Shown here: piece after piece, positions 1-8,819 of the stretch
Numbering within the stretch: the stretch's first letter is position 1
Layout of the letters: each line of letters starts with the position of its first letter
NCBI GenBank assembly: GCA_900544205.1
Contig: UQUG01000014.1
Location: forward strand, 1 to 36,272
Length of the DNA stretch: 36,272 nucleotides
Source of the DNA: an uncultured Collinsella sp.
GTDB taxonomy: Bacteria; Actinomycetota; Coriobacteriia; Coriobacteriales; Coriobacteriaceae
Reading direction: 5' to 3'
Notes under the pieces: generated by a model
Told to the model about the DNA's origin: nothing
What the model saw: only the letters and a program-made list of their open reading frames with translations
The model's database searches: none
Position numbers and translations under genes: made by a program

Positions 1-302
1 CGACATGAAGGAAGTATACCTGTTTGGTTTGTGGAATTATAGCTAAATTCGCAAAAGGTTGGATTATTTGTTTAAACGTCTAAGTTTGTTACAAATTGAT
101 TACGTTGCCGGTTTACAGCTTATTGCCTGCTAAAACGTGATTTGCTGATTGCTTTCAAAGACATATAAAGGTGCACTGTTCGTTAAGACCGCTTTTAGGT
201 GGATCCCAATGCGTCTGCGTGCCACCATTTTGTTTAAACAGACATGACTTGACTAACCGAAGCAAATATGTTTAAAACTCTAGCCCATGTAGTCATTGGA
301 TG
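1..302. other. AT-rich left-edge intergenic region with GTTTAAAC sites
   Basis: I see no gene here. The stretch is clearly more AT-rich than the rest of the window. The 8-bp palindrome GTTTAAAC occurs at 70-77 and 232-239, the second within the 10-bp palindrome TGTTTAAACA, and a near copy (GTTTAAAA) starts at 270. It lies downstream of hypA, so it more likely serves a gene to the left of the window. Regulator-binding sites are possible, but this is inference only. Confidence 0.4.
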
Positions 303-731
303 TTAGGCGATGTGGAGAGGGTTGGCGGCGTCGACGGCATCGGGGGCGTCGGAAGGACCGTCGGGGACAGCGTCTGCCGGATCCTCGTCGGGGGTCTCGA
401 TCTGTTTGATCATTACCTCTTGGCCCTGCAGCAAATAGGTCTCGCCGCTACCGCACTGGGGACAGGTCTTGCCGTGCTCGACCGTCGCGTAGTCGCAGCC
501 GCACGCCTCGCAATGTGTCACGGCCTCGACGGGCTCCACGATAAGCTCCGCGCCCTCGGTGATAGGCTTTTTATCTGCTGCCCAGCGCCAAGCGTCGAGC
601 AGCAAGTCGGGAACGACGCCCGAGACCTCGCCCAGTAGCAACGTCACGCTCGAAACGCGACGCACGCCATGAGCGCGCGCCACATTCTCGACATCGCGAA
701 TGATGTGATAGACGATTCCGAGCTCGTGCAC
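303..731 (-). CDS. hypA: HypA, nickel metallochaperone for NiFe-hydrogenase maturation
   Basis: HypA delivers nickel, together with HypB, to the large subunit of NiFe hydrogenase in the cytoplasm. The protein begins Met-His-Glu-Leu; His2 is the conserved nickel ligand. The zinc site has two CxxC pairs at Cys74/Cys77 and Cys90/Cys93, followed by the usual hydrophobic C-terminal strand. At 142 residues it is longer than the typical 110-120: about 30 acidic, Pro/Ala-rich residues follow residue 112 and look disordered. The start codon is GTG (729-731 on the plus strand reads cac), preceded by AAGGA seven bases upstream. hypF and hypC are at the far end of the window, so hyp genes are not in one operon here. 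The family assignment is firm; the role of the tail is unknown. Confidence 0.95.
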   Translation of the reverse strand: MHELGIVYHIIRDVENVARAHGVRRVSSVTLLLGEVSGVVPDLLLDAWRWAADKKPITEGAELIVEPVEAVTHCEACGCDYATVEHGKTCPQCGSGETYLLQGQEVMIKQIETPDEDPADAVPDGPSDAPDAVDAANPLHIA

Positions 732-738
732 TTTTAAT

Positions 739-765
739 TCCTTCCGCCGTTCTAACGAACGGCGG
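739..765 (-). promoter_or_regulatory. Perfect hairpin abutting the hypA ribosome binding site
   Basis: CCGCCGTTC (744-752) and GAACGGCGG (757-765) form a perfect 9-bp stem with a 4-base loop directly upstream of the Shine-Dalgarno AAGGA at 739-743. No U-run follows, so it is not a good terminator. It may stabilise the transcript or mark a processing site. Confidence 0.5.
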
Positions 766-816
766 TCGGCTTGACGCTGCGCGAGTCCCAGACGGGCGAT
801 CTGCCTTTCAATCGTC

Positions 817-841
817 GGGCATGGGCAAAAGCCCTATGCCC
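817..841 (-). other. Hairpin downstream of the oxidoreductase gene
   Basis: GGGCATGGGC (817-826) pairs with GCCCTATGCCC (831-841) around an AAAA loop with one bulged base. It lies 85 nt beyond the stop of the oxidoreductase gene on the minus strand. There is no clear U-run, so termination is uncertain. The rest of 766-925 shows nothing else I can name. Confidence 0.35.
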
Positions 842-925
842 TCCTCTTTCAAGGCACCTCGCCACGCCTGGGACCCGCTCGCTGTCCAACCGCCCTCTGC
901 GCCGTTCACTTACTTGTTAGGTCTC

Positions 926-3703
926 TTACTTCTTCCCAAATTTGATCTTAATTGCACGCTTCAATGCGTACTTGCCCAGGCTTGGGAGCTTTTGCTCGTA
1001 TTTGACCATCGTTGAGCACTCGGGGCGGTCGCGATCTAGATGGATGGCGTCGAACGCGCACTTGGTGGTGCACAGGCCGCAGCCGATGCACTTGTTGGGG
1101 TCGACGATCGAGGCGCCGCAGCCCAGGCAGCGGGCGGTCTCGGCGCGCACCTGCTCCTCGGTAAAGGTCTCAACATACTCGCTAAACGGCGCAGCCTTCT
1201 CGCGTTCGCGGTCCACATGCGCAACCTCGCGGCTCGCGTTGTCGTAGCTCTCGATCACGACATCGTCGCGGTCGAGCGCGGTGTAGCGGCGCTGGTTGCG
1301 GCCGATGGTGAGCGTGGAGCCCGGCTGCACAAAGCGATGGATGGACACGGCAGCCTCGTGGCCGGCGGCAATGGCATCGATGGCAAAGCTGGGGCCGGTG
1401 TAGACGTCGCCGCCCACAAAGATGTCGGGTTCGGCGGTCTGGTAAGTCTGGGGATCGGCCAGGGCGCCCTGGCCGCGGCCGAGCTCCACCTTGGAGCCAG
1501 CCAGCAGGTCGCCCCACACAATGGACTGGCCAATCGACATGACGACACGGTCGGCATCGACACGGCGCAGATCGTTCTCGTCGTACTCGGGCGCAAAACG
1601 GCCCTCGTCGTCAAAGACACGCGTGCAGCGCTTGAAGGTGATGCCGCACACGCGACCGGCCTCGTCCAGGTGAATCTCCTTGGGGCCCCATCCGCAGCTG
1701 ATGTGCGCGCCATCCTCAATGGCCTCGCGACGCTCCTCCTCGCTGGCAGGCATCTGGGCATCGCTCTCCAGGCAGAACATCTCAACGTGCTCGGAACCCA
1801 GACGGCAGGCGTTGCGCGCGACATCGATAGCCACGTTGCCGCCGCCCACCACAATGGTGCGGCCGGACAGGGAATCGATCTTGCCGCTGTTAACCTCGCG
1901 AAGGAAGTCGACGGCCACGGTCACGTCCTCGGCACCCTCGCCCGGAATGCCCGCAAGGCGGCCGCCCTGGCAGCCAATGGCAACGTAGAAGGCCTTAAAG
2001 CCCTGCGCGCGCAGCTCGTCGAGCGTCACATCGCGACCGACCTCCACGCCATAGCGGAACTCGGCACCCATCAGGCGAATAACTTCGACCTCGGCCTCGA
2101 TAACGTCCTTCTCCAGCTTAAAGCTGGGAATGCCATAGGTGAGCATGCCGCCCGGGCGCTCGTTCTTCTCGAACACGACGGGCTTGTAGCCCTTCTCGGC
2201 CAGATAGAAGGCACAGGACAGACCGGCCGGGCCGGCACCGATAATGGCGATCTTCTGGTCGAAGCCGCCGGCACGCGTCGGGGTCACCACGGGCGGGACA
2301 TAGCGGGTTGCGGCGTCCAGATCGCGCTGGGCGATGAACTTCTTGACCTCGTCGATGGCCACGGCGGCGTCCACACGGCCGCGGGTGCAGGCATTCTCGC
2401 AGCGACGGTTGCACACACGGCCGCAGATAGCGGGCAGCGGGTTCTCGCGCTTAATGAGTGCCAGCGCCTCGTCATAGCGACCCTGCGCCGCGAGCTTTAA
2501 GTAGCCCTGAACGGCAACGTGCGCGGGACAGGCCGTCTTGCAGGGAGCGGTGCCGGACTCATGCGTCTCGATGCGGTTGTCGTTGCGGTAGTTGGGCGAC
2601 CACTTGGTGTGGTCCCACTTGGTGGCATCGGGCAGCTCCTGGCGCGGATACTCGGGCACCTGTCCGCCGGCCTTTTTGCTGCAGAGCTTCTGGCCCAGCT
2701 TGGCAGCGCCGGCCGGACACACCTCAACGCAGCGACCGCAGGCCACGCACTTGTCCTTCTCGACCTTGGCGACATAGGCCGAGCGCGACAGGTTGGGCGT
2801 GTTGAACAGCTGCGAGGTGCGCAGGGCATAGCACACGTTGACGTTGCAGTTGCAGATGGCGAAGATCTTGTTCTCGCCGTCGATGTTGGTGATCTGGTGC
2901 ACAAAGCCGTTGTCCTCGGCCTGGCGCAGGATGTCGTAAACCTCGTCGCGCGTCACGTAATGGCCGCGGTCGGTCTCGACCACGTAGTCGGCCATATCGC
3001 CCACGGCGATGCACCAATCGGCCGGGTCGTCGGCGCAGCCCTCACCCATCACGCGACGGCTCGCGCGGCAGCTGCAGGTGCTAGCGGCATATTTGCCATC
3101 GTATTTGTCGAGCCAATGCTCGATATGCTCGATCGGCACCGACGTGCTCGCGGCATCGATAGCCTTCTCGACCGGAATGACATGCATGCCGATGCCGGCA
3201 CCACCGGGCGGCACCATCGGCGTGGCCTTGGACAGCGGTCCCTTGGACGCCTGCTCAAAGAACTTGGCATAGACCGGGTGCTCCTCGAGCTGGCTCACGC
3301 GCATGTTGAGAAACTCAGCGGAACCCGGCACCAGCATGGGCAGCACCCACTGCTTGGCGCGCTCGGGGTTTTCCCAGTTGTACTCGAGCAGGCCCGTGTA
3401 GCTCATATCGTCGAGCATCTTCTCGATATCGGCTTCGGGCATGCCGGTGAGCTTGACCATCTCGGGCAGCGTATAGGGACGGCGCATCTTCATCTTGCAG
3501 AGCACTTCGGCCTGCTCGTCAGTCGCGGCCTCGGCAAACGACCAGTACTCGTAGCCCAGCAGCTCATCGCGATGCAGCAGACGGTTGGTGCAGTGCTCGC
3601 ACAGCTTGACGATGGCCTCGCGCGGATGCTCCGGCAGCGGCGGCACGAACTCCGAACCGATGTCGGGCTCGGTGTAGCTAATCCCCGGTCCGTTGAGAAT
3701 CAT
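926..3703 (-). CDS. Multidomain iron-sulfur/FAD oxidoreductase (GltD-like core, ferredoxin domains)
   Basis: This 925-residue protein is built for electron transfer. Residues 1-300 hold an unfamiliar N-terminal part with cysteine clusters (Cys35/Cys38, Cys210/Cys212, Cys223, Cys231, Cys284/Cys286/Cys291). A ferredoxin-like cluster, CVACGRCVEVCP, spans 319-330. Residues about 385-460 resemble the cysteine-rich adaptor of glutamate synthase small subunits (CKTACP, CGRVCNRRCENAC). A FAD motif (GAGPAG, 489-494) and an NAD(P)-type motif (VVGGGN, near 618-623) follow. C-terminal cysteine motifs CLGC and CIGCGLCTTKC lie around 859-882. A longer reading frame reaches 3889, but the ATG at 3703 has a good ribosome binding site (AGAAGGG) and is the likely start. 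It is divergent from a tetR gene, and a DUF5692-like membrane protein follows tetR. I infer a soluble reductase for an unknown anaerobic acceptor; the substrate cannot be read from the sequence. Confidence 0.85.
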   Translation of the reverse strand: MILNGPGISYTEPDIGSEFVPPLPEHPREAIVKLCEHCTNRLLHRDELLGYEYWSFAEAATDEQAEVLCKMKMRRPYTLPEMVKLTGMPEADIEKMLDDMSYTGLLEYNWENPERAKQWVLPMLVPGSAEFLNMRVSQLEEHPVYAKFFEQASKGPLSKATPMVPPGGAGIGMHVIPVEKAIDAASTSVPIEHIEHWLDKYDGKYAASTCSCRASRRVMGEGCADDPADWCIAVGDMADYVVETDRGHYVTRDEVYDILRQAEDNGFVHQITNIDGENKIFAICNCNVNVCYALRTSQLFNTPNLSRSAYVAKVEKDKCVACGRCVEVCPAGAAKLGQKLCSKKAGGQVPEYPRQELPDATKWDHTKWSPNYRNDNRIETHESGTAPCKTACPAHVAVQGYLKLAAQGRYDEALALIKRENPLPAICGRVCNRRCENACTRGRVDAAVAIDEVKKFIAQRDLDAATRYVPPVVTPTRAGGFDQKIAIIGAGPAGLSCAFYLAEKGYKPVVFEKNERPGGMLTYGIPSFKLEKDVIEAEVEVIRLMGAEFRYGVEVGRDVTLDELRAQGFKAFYVAIGCQGGRLAGIPGEGAEDVTVAVDFLREVNSGKIDSLSGRTIVVGGGNVAIDVARNACRLGSEHVEMFCLESDAQMPASEEERREAIEDGAHISCGWGPKEIHLDEAGRVCGITFKRCTRVFDDEGRFAPEYDENDLRRVDADRVVMSIGQSIVWGDLLAGSKVELGRGQGALADPQTYQTAEPDIFVGGDVYTGPSFAIDAIAAGHEAAVSIHRFVQPGSTLTIGRNQRRYTALDRDDVVIESYDNASREVAHVDREREKAAPFSEYVETFTEEQVRAETARCLGCGASIVDPNKCIGCGLCTTKCAFDAIHLDRDRPECSTMVKYEQKLPSLGKYALKRAIKIKFGKK

Positions 3704-3796
3704 GGTTGTCCCTTCTCTTGCCACAGCCCGGCGAGACCGCGGCACCCCTCTTTTTTGCAGGCCGGGCATGCCCCCATGCCGTTCACCCGCCATTAG

Positions 3797-3834
3797 TTGA
3801 CATTGTGTCAAAAATAGTATTGACGAACCGTCAA
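3797..3834. promoter_or_regulatory. Two tandem palindromic operator candidates in the divergent promoter
   Basis: TTGACA-TTG-TGTCAA (3797-3811) and TTGACG-AAC-CGTCAA (3820-3834) are perfect inverted repeats of the same pattern with centres 23 bp apart. A weaker relative lies around 3851-3865. They lie between the oxidoreductase gene (minus) and tetR (plus) and overlap -35-like TTGACA/TTGACG hexamers. This is the arrangement expected for a TetR repressor controlling itself and the divergent gene; the match between protein and sites is inferred. Confidence 0.65.
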
Positions 3835-3892
3835 CAATATTCAAGACTGTTAGGCGAACGGTCAGGCAAAAGAGGATGAAAGGCGGCAAAAC

Positions 3893-4555
3893 ATGAGCAA
3901 CAACACAGCAGATACCTCTGTGGTCGATGCCGTCCCCGGATCCGATAGCGCGGCAAAGCGCTTGACGGGCGACGAACGCCGTCGCGAGATCCTCGCCGCC
4001 GTGCGCACCGTGAGCTCTGAGCTAGGCGTGTCGCATCTATCCGTCTCGGCCGTGACCAAGCGAGCCGGCTGCACGCGCTCATTGTTCTACCACTACTTTG
4101 CCGACATGGACGCCGCTGTCACCGCCGTCATGGACGAGGCGATCGACGGTTTTATCTCCGAGCTCGAGCAGTGGAATGCCAACCGCACCGTCGGTGATAT
4201 CGAGGGCGCACTCGACACCGTCGCCCCGCTCTTTAAGCGCCTGGTCGTCAGCGGCCACGAGCTGCCGAGTACGCTCACCTCGAGCAGCGGCGCGCTCTAC
4301 GGCGGCTTTTTGCACAACGTGGTCCAGCGTGTGGCGCAGTATATCTGCGACACCACCGTGGTGGATTTTGCCGCCCATCATGAGCTACGCATCGACCATG
4401 TCTACGAGACGTTCTACACCCTCATCATGGGGTTGTTGATGTATATCCGCACGCACCCCGATGTGCCCGACGAGACGGTCAAGGAAATCATCGCCTCGAC
4501 ACTCCACATCGAGGGCTATACCGCCAAGTATCCGGAGCGCAAGCCCCAGAACTGA
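3893..4555 (+). CDS. TetR/AcrR-family transcriptional regulator
   Basis: This 220-residue protein has an N-terminal helix-turn-helix of TetR type at about residues 22-70, with the usual core ending in a Phe-Tyr-His-Tyr-Phe motif (SLFYHYFADMD). The C-terminal part is a divergent ligand-binding or dimerisation domain. The first 20 residues are polar and probably flexible. ATG at 3893 has AAAGGCGG upstream. It is divergent from the oxidoreductase gene and 63 nt upstream of the DUF5692-like gene, probably co-transcribed with the latter. It probably binds the palindromes at 3797-3834 and responds to a small ligand handled by the module. The family call is firm; ligand and direction of control are unknown. 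Confidence 0.9.
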   Translation: MSNNTADTSVVDAVPGSDSAAKRLTGDERRREILAAVRTVSSELGVSHLSVSAVTKRAGCTRSLFYHYFADMDAAVTAVMDEAIDGFISELEQWNANRTVGDIEGALDTVAPLFKRLVVSGHELPSTLTSSSGALYGGFLHNVVQRVAQYICDTTVVDFAAHHELRIDHVYETFYTLIMGLLMYIRTHPDVPDETVKEIIASTLHIEGYTAKYPERKPQN

Positions 4556-4618
4556 CGACATTTGGCCAAACTGCCCGCGATCAGAAGAGGGGCCGCGGGC
4601 GTGTGAAAGGAGAGCAGC

Positions 4619-5626
4619 ATGCTGTTCGATGTTTGGGGTAGCGATACCCTTATCCACTGGGCCGGCTGGGCCATGGTCTTTATTGGCCTGATCGTGCTCA
4701 ACGAGGTCGGCCGCCGCACCAAGCTGGGCGCGGCAATCATCTTTGGCGTGGCTCCGCTGGCCATGACCATCTACTGCGTCGCCATCGCCATCGGCGTCTC
4801 GCAGGGTGCCGAGTGGGCGCTCACCAACCCCACCCATGTGTACCAGAACAGCTGGTTCCACTACGCCAAGGTATACGCGGCGCTGGCCGGTTGCTGGGGC
4901 TTCATTGCCATTAAGTACCAGTGGGGCAAGATTGGCAAGGCGCATTGGTTCCGCGCATGGCCGTTTGTGATCGTCGCCATCAACATCATGATCGCCGTCG
5001 TGTCCGACTTTGAGAGCGCCTATCACTTCTTTGTCCTGGGCGAGTCCACCTGGGTCACCTCCGAAGGTGCTACGCAGCTGGCCGGCTGGAACAACGTGTT
5101 CAACGGCATCGCCGGTATTATCAACATCTTCTGCATGACCGGTTGGTGGAGCGTCTACGCCTCCGAGGATCAGACCGACATGCTGTGGCCCGATATGACC
5201 TGGGTCTACATCATCGCCTACGATATCTGGAACTTCTGCTACACCTACAACTGCCTGCCCACCCACTCCTGGTTCTGCGGCTTTGCGCTGCTTCTGGCGC
5301 CCACCGTCGCCGCCTTTATCTGGAACAAGGGCGGCTGGATCCAGAACCGCGCCTTTACGCTGGCCATTTGGTGCATGTTTGCCCAGGTGTTCCCGTACTT
5401 CCAGGAGGAGTCCATCTTTGTGACCCACTCCACGCTCGACCCCGGCGCCGCTACCGCGGTCTCGATTGCCGCACTGGTCGCCAACGTCGCCGCGATCATC
5501 TACATCGCCTACCGTGCCAAGAAGCTCGGCCGCAATCCCTACAAGCAGGACGTCTTTGAGGGCACCAGCGATTGGGAGAAGGCTACCGCTCGCCGCGCCA
5601 AGGTTGATTACGCGCACGCCGAGTAA
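4619..5626 (+). CDS. Polytopic membrane protein, DUF5692-like
   Basis: This 335-residue protein has about nine predicted membrane segments (roughly 12-27, 37-58, 82-97, 110-127, 152-172, 187-205, 215-232, 242-259 and 279-302). It is very rich in Trp, Tyr, Phe and His in and near the membrane and ends with a charged cytoplasmic-looking tail. I associate this aromatic-rich architecture with the DUF5692 family, which has no function known to me. ATG at 4619 follows AAGGAG. It lies downstream of tetR in the same direction and across the divergent promoter from the iron-sulfur flavoprotein. I infer a membrane partner, such as a transporter, quinone-linked subunit or sensor. No haem-binding CxxCH or known transporter motif is seen, so the role is open. 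Confidence 0.75.
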   Translation: MLFDVWGSDTLIHWAGWAMVFIGLIVLNEVGRRTKLGAAIIFGVAPLAMTIYCVAIAIGVSQGAEWALTNPTHVYQNSWFHYAKVYAALAGCWGFIAIKYQWGKIGKAHWFRAWPFVIVAINIMIAVVSDFESAYHFFVLGESTWVTSEGATQLAGWNNVFNGIAGIINIFCMTGWWSVYASEDQTDMLWPDMTWVYIIAYDIWNFCYTYNCLPTHSWFCGFALLLAPTVAAFIWNKGGWIQNRAFTLAIWCMFAQVFPYFQEESIFVTHSTLDPGAATAVSIAALVANVAAIIYIAYRAKKLGRNPYKQDVFEGTSDWEKATARRAKVDYAHAE

Positions 5627-5696
5627 CATGCCCGGTGCAAACGCCGCTTGAATGTGAAGCCGCCTGGCCGACTCCGCGCAATGCAACGTATTGTAT

Positions 5697-5735
5697 GCCC
5701 CCGGAAAGCGATTTGTTCGCTTTCCGGGGCTTTTT
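5697..5735 (+). terminator. Rho-independent terminator after the DUF5692-like gene
   Basis: A 13-bp stem (5699-5711 with 5717-5729) and a 5-base loop are followed by TTTTTGTTGTT. It lies about 70 nt after the stop codon and closes the tetR transcript. Confidence 0.9.
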
Positions 5736-5883
5736 GTTGTTGCGCGCATTCACGCGCATATTCCATTCGCGCACACATTCAAAACCTCTCGCACAGATAA
5801 AATCAGATTTCCAACCGCCTGACAGCCCTATGTGACCCCAATTTTGGGTACATTGTTGTCCCGATATTGAGCTTGGGGGATAT

Positions 5884-7386
5884 ATGAATGATGAGACGAT
5901 GGGCCAAGAGGATGCGGCCCAAGATGCAGAAGCATGCGCCGAGGCCCTGGAGAGCCTAGACCAGATCGCGCTGGCCGAGATTGCGTTTGACGATTCGAGC
6001 GTTGATGTGCAGGATGAGCCGGAAATCGAGGCGCAGCCCGATGATCAGGATGCAAAAGACGATGGCGCCGCGCCCACCGAAGACGAGGCGAGGCACGAGG
6101 AATCCGAATGCGAGGCCGACGACCAGCCCAAATCCGACACGAGCGAGGAAACCATCTTGCTCGACAGCTTGCCGGCCGAAGATTCGCTGACCCGCGAGCT
6201 CCCTGGCTTAGGCTCCGCGCCTGCCGTGGACGAGACCATCGCCATGGGCGATATTCCCCTGCCGTCCGTTCCCTCGGCACGCGAGGCCGAGGTTCGTCAT
6301 CGCAAGATGTCGCCCAAGCGCCGCAATCTGATGGTCGCTGGCGTTGTGGCCGTCGCGCTCGTCGCCGGCGGCGCAGGCTATGCTGCCTGGAACGGATATC
6401 AGCAAGAGCAGGCTGCCGCTGTCGCCGCCAGTGCACACACGATGATGTCGGTGCAGATTGGCGTGCATGCCACGGGCCTCGACTGCTCAACTGGCTCCAA
6501 GATTCCCGTACAGGTGAGCGGGCAGGATTCCGACGGTTCTTCTGTGAGCGAAACGCTCTATGTTGACGAGCACGGCCGTGGCATCAAACTGCTACCCGGC
6601 GATTACACGCTCTCCATTGCCGCCTCCCCCATCGCGTCCGACGGCACCGTCTATACCGTGCCGACCACCAAGGCGCAGGTCACGATCAAGAGCGACGGAC
6701 AGGATCTGAGTGCCCAGGCCACCTTTAAGCTCAAGGTGCCTTCGGCCGACACGGTGACTGACGACCAGATCGATGCCGCCGCCAAGTATGCCGAGGAGGG
6801 AGGCACGAGCTCCGCCGCGGCTGCCAAAGTGCTCCAGCAGGCGGCAACCGCACGGCGCGACGCCGCCGTCAATGCCGTGAGCGCGCAAAAGGCACAGGCA
6901 GCCCGCGATGCTGACGCTCGCCACAAGGCAACCGACCTCTACCAGCTCGATATCCCCGTCGAGTGGTACGGCAAGGTCGAGACTTGGCAAAATGGCAGCA
7001 CGCTATGCATCTATCTTGCCGGCGACAGCGATACGCCGATTGTGACGCTCGTCGCGGTGCGCGAGGGCGAGAGCTTTACGCCCGATGAGGGCGATACGGT
7101 TTTGGGTGCGGCCAATCTAGGCAACGGTTATACCGTCTACGCCAGCGGCCCCGTCTATCCGTACGTGGTGCCCCAGACCATCAACGGACGGACGCAGAAT
7201 CCCGTGTCAACCTACCCCATGGACACGGCCATTGAGCTTGTCGAGCTCACGACCGGTAACCGCTACACCTATAGCCAGATCAAGAACGTACTGGTCGGCA
7301 AAGACGGCAAGGCAGACGCCGCGACCAAACTTGAGACCGACTACCTCGCGCAAATCCTGCTGCCGAGTATCAAAGCCCAGGACTAG
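5884..7386 (+). CDS. Single-pass membrane protein with acidic N-terminus, unknown function
   Basis: I do not recognise this 500-residue protein. Residues 1 to about 140 are strongly acidic and low in complexity, presumably a disordered cytoplasmic tail. One hydrophobic segment at about 148-170 would anchor it. The exterior part begins with a region resembling a beta-sandwich or repeat domain (about 185-275), continues with an Ala-rich, probably coiled stretch (about 290-350), and ends in a mixed domain with no motif I can name. ATG at 5884 is preceded by a G-rich ribosome binding site. It stands alone: a terminator lies before it and a convergent gene after it. A surface or envelope-associated role is inferred from topology only. 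Confidence 0.75.
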   Translation: MNDETMGQEDAAQDAEACAEALESLDQIALAEIAFDDSSVDVQDEPEIEAQPDDQDAKDDGAAPTEDEARHEESECEADDQPKSDTSEETILLDSLPAEDSLTRELPGLGSAPAVDETIAMGDIPLPSVPSAREAEVRHRKMSPKRRNLMVAGVVAVALVAGGAGYAAWNGYQQEQAAAVAASAHTMMSVQIGVHATGLDCSTGSKIPVQVSGQDSDGSSVSETLYVDEHGRGIKLLPGDYTLSIAASPIASDGTVYTVPTTKAQVTIKSDGQDLSAQATFKLKVPSADTVTDDQIDAAAKYAEEGGTSSAAAAKVLQQAATARRDAAVNAVSAQKAQAARDADARHKATDLYQLDIPVEWYGKVETWQNGSTLCIYLAGDSDTPIVTLVAVREGESFTPDEGDTVLGAANLGNGYTVYASGPVYPYVVPQTINGRTQNPVSTYPMDTAIELVELTTGNRYTYSQIKNVLVGKDGKADAATKLETDYLAQILLPSIKAQD

Positions 7387-7459
7387 CCTGGCGCAGCAAG
7401 GTGCTCCCCAACCGTGATGAAGGAGCCAGGAAGTCCTGACCCCACAGGTCCATAGATGA

Positions 7460-8812
7460 TTAGGCAAGGAGCCACTTCCATGCGGGCGTAACGTGTACCA
7501 CACCGTGCTCGCATGGAATATCGGTCTGTTCATCCATGGTAACGATTGCCGACTCGCCAAGATCAAACTGGGCCATCGAGGCATCAAGCGCGGCAATTTC
7601 GCGCTCGCGCGTTTTCTCACTTGCCATATCCGTACTCACCTGAATCAGGCTATAAGCCCGCATGAGAAGTGCGTCCCCAGCCACAAAGTCCACCTCATGG
7701 TTTTTGCTCTTCTCTTTGATCAGCAAGCGGCAGACCGATCCGACCCTCACCGCGGGAGTCCTTCTTCTTAGCGCGTTGAACACTGCGGTCTCGAGCCTCT
7801 GGCCCTGGTCCAATGCCGATGCGGGAGAGAATGCTCCAAACATCGCAGGATCGACAGCGTAGACCTTAGACGCAGACCGCATGTTATTTGCCAGTGAACG
7901 CGTGAACTCCGGCACGGAGAACAGCAGGTAGGCATCCTCATAATACTCAAGTAAGTCGCTGAGCGAATTACGACTGACGGGTATCTGCCTGCTCTTGAAC
8001 TCGTTGTACACTTTGTTCACCGACAGCTCTCGTCCCGAAGATGCCATACACCGCGTCAGGAACAGAGATGCCAGGCGAGGGTTCTTGACGTCGTAACGTT
8101 CAACGACGTCCATAGCGACCGTTCGCGAAGCATATTCCTGTAGCAGCTGAATCGCGTCTGCGGGCGTCTGCTCAAGCGTCGCGATGAATCCCCCTCGTTC
8201 AAGATATCCGATCAGATGATGTCGAAGCAGCGCTGCATCGCTTGGGGAAAAGGTCGCATCTGGCTCGAAAACGTTCCCCGTCTTATATCGAACGTATTCC
8301 GAAAAACTCAACGGAAAAAGCTCCCGTATAAGAGAACGACCCCTGAACTCGCTCTTAAGCTCTGAGGACAGCATCTTGGAAGAAGATCCCGTCACATAGA
8401 CGGTCGCTTTCTCCGTATCGACTACACGCCGCAGAAACGCACCCCATTCGGGAATTTCCTGGATCTCGTCAAAGAAAATGTAAGCGCCCTCGGTTCGAGC
8501 AACAGGATACAGCGCATAGAACGTGTCGAGCACGTCCGCCAGCAGCGATGGCTCATACGGGCGCAAGCGCTCATCCTCAAAATTGAAGTAAAGCATCCGG
8601 TCAAGCTCGACGCCCCGGCTCTGAAGCCGCCGCATCTCCTGATACAGGCGATACGTCTTTCCACAACGGCGGGCCCCCACAATCACATTTACGATGTTGT
8701 CGCGCTTTGGCTCCTGTGGGTTTCCTAGATCAAGGTCTCGCTCAAAGACCTGCGGAACCCCCTGCTGTTCAAAGTCCTTTATTTTCTGGGCGATCAAGTC
8801 GTTGAATGCCAT
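7460..8812 (-). CDS. AAA-family ATPase with DUF4143-type C-terminus
   Basis: This 450-residue protein has a Walker A motif (GARRCGKT, residues 46-53) and a Walker B motif (YIFFDEIQEI, Asp115/Glu116), followed by the layout of the widespread AAA_14/DUF4143 proteins. The C-terminal part (about 220-450) contains a winged-helix-like region and a possible restriction-endonuclease-like fold (the EVDFVAG stretch near 385-390 resembles a nuclease core). The start at 8812 has GGAG seven bases upstream. The gene is less GC-rich than its neighbours, stands alone, and its promoter lies in a long inverted repeat, all suggesting acquisition by transfer. Members of this family are common in anaerobe genomes and their biological role is not settled. 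Confidence 0.85.
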   Translation of the reverse strand: MAFNDLIAQKIKDFEQQGVPQVFERDLDLGNPQEPKRDNIVNVIVGARRCGKTYRLYQEMRRLQSRGVELDRMLYFNFEDERLRPYEPSLLADVLDTFYALYPVARTEGAYIFFDEIQEIPEWGAFLRRVVDTEKATVYVTGSSSKMLSSELKSEFRGRSLIRELFPLSFSEYVRYKTGNVFEPDATFSPSDAALLRHHLIGYLERGGFIATLEQTPADAIQLLQEYASRTVAMDVVERYDVKNPRLASLFLTRCMASSGRELSVNKVYNEFKSRQIPVSRNSLSDLLEYYEDAYLLFSVPEFTRSLANNMRSASKVYAVDPAMFGAFSPASALDQGQRLETAVFNALRRRTPAVRVGSVCRLLIKEKSKNHEVDFVAGDALLMRAYSLIQVSTDMASEKTREREIAALDASMAQFDLGESAIVTMDEQTDIPCEHGVVHVTPAWKWLLA

Positions 8813-8819
8813 GATTCTC

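Noticed and set aside
1040..3796. Long plus-strand open frames opposite the oxidoreductase gene
   Set aside because: Both frames are shadows of a gene with well-defined cofactor motifs; they lack ribosome binding sites and recognisable domains.
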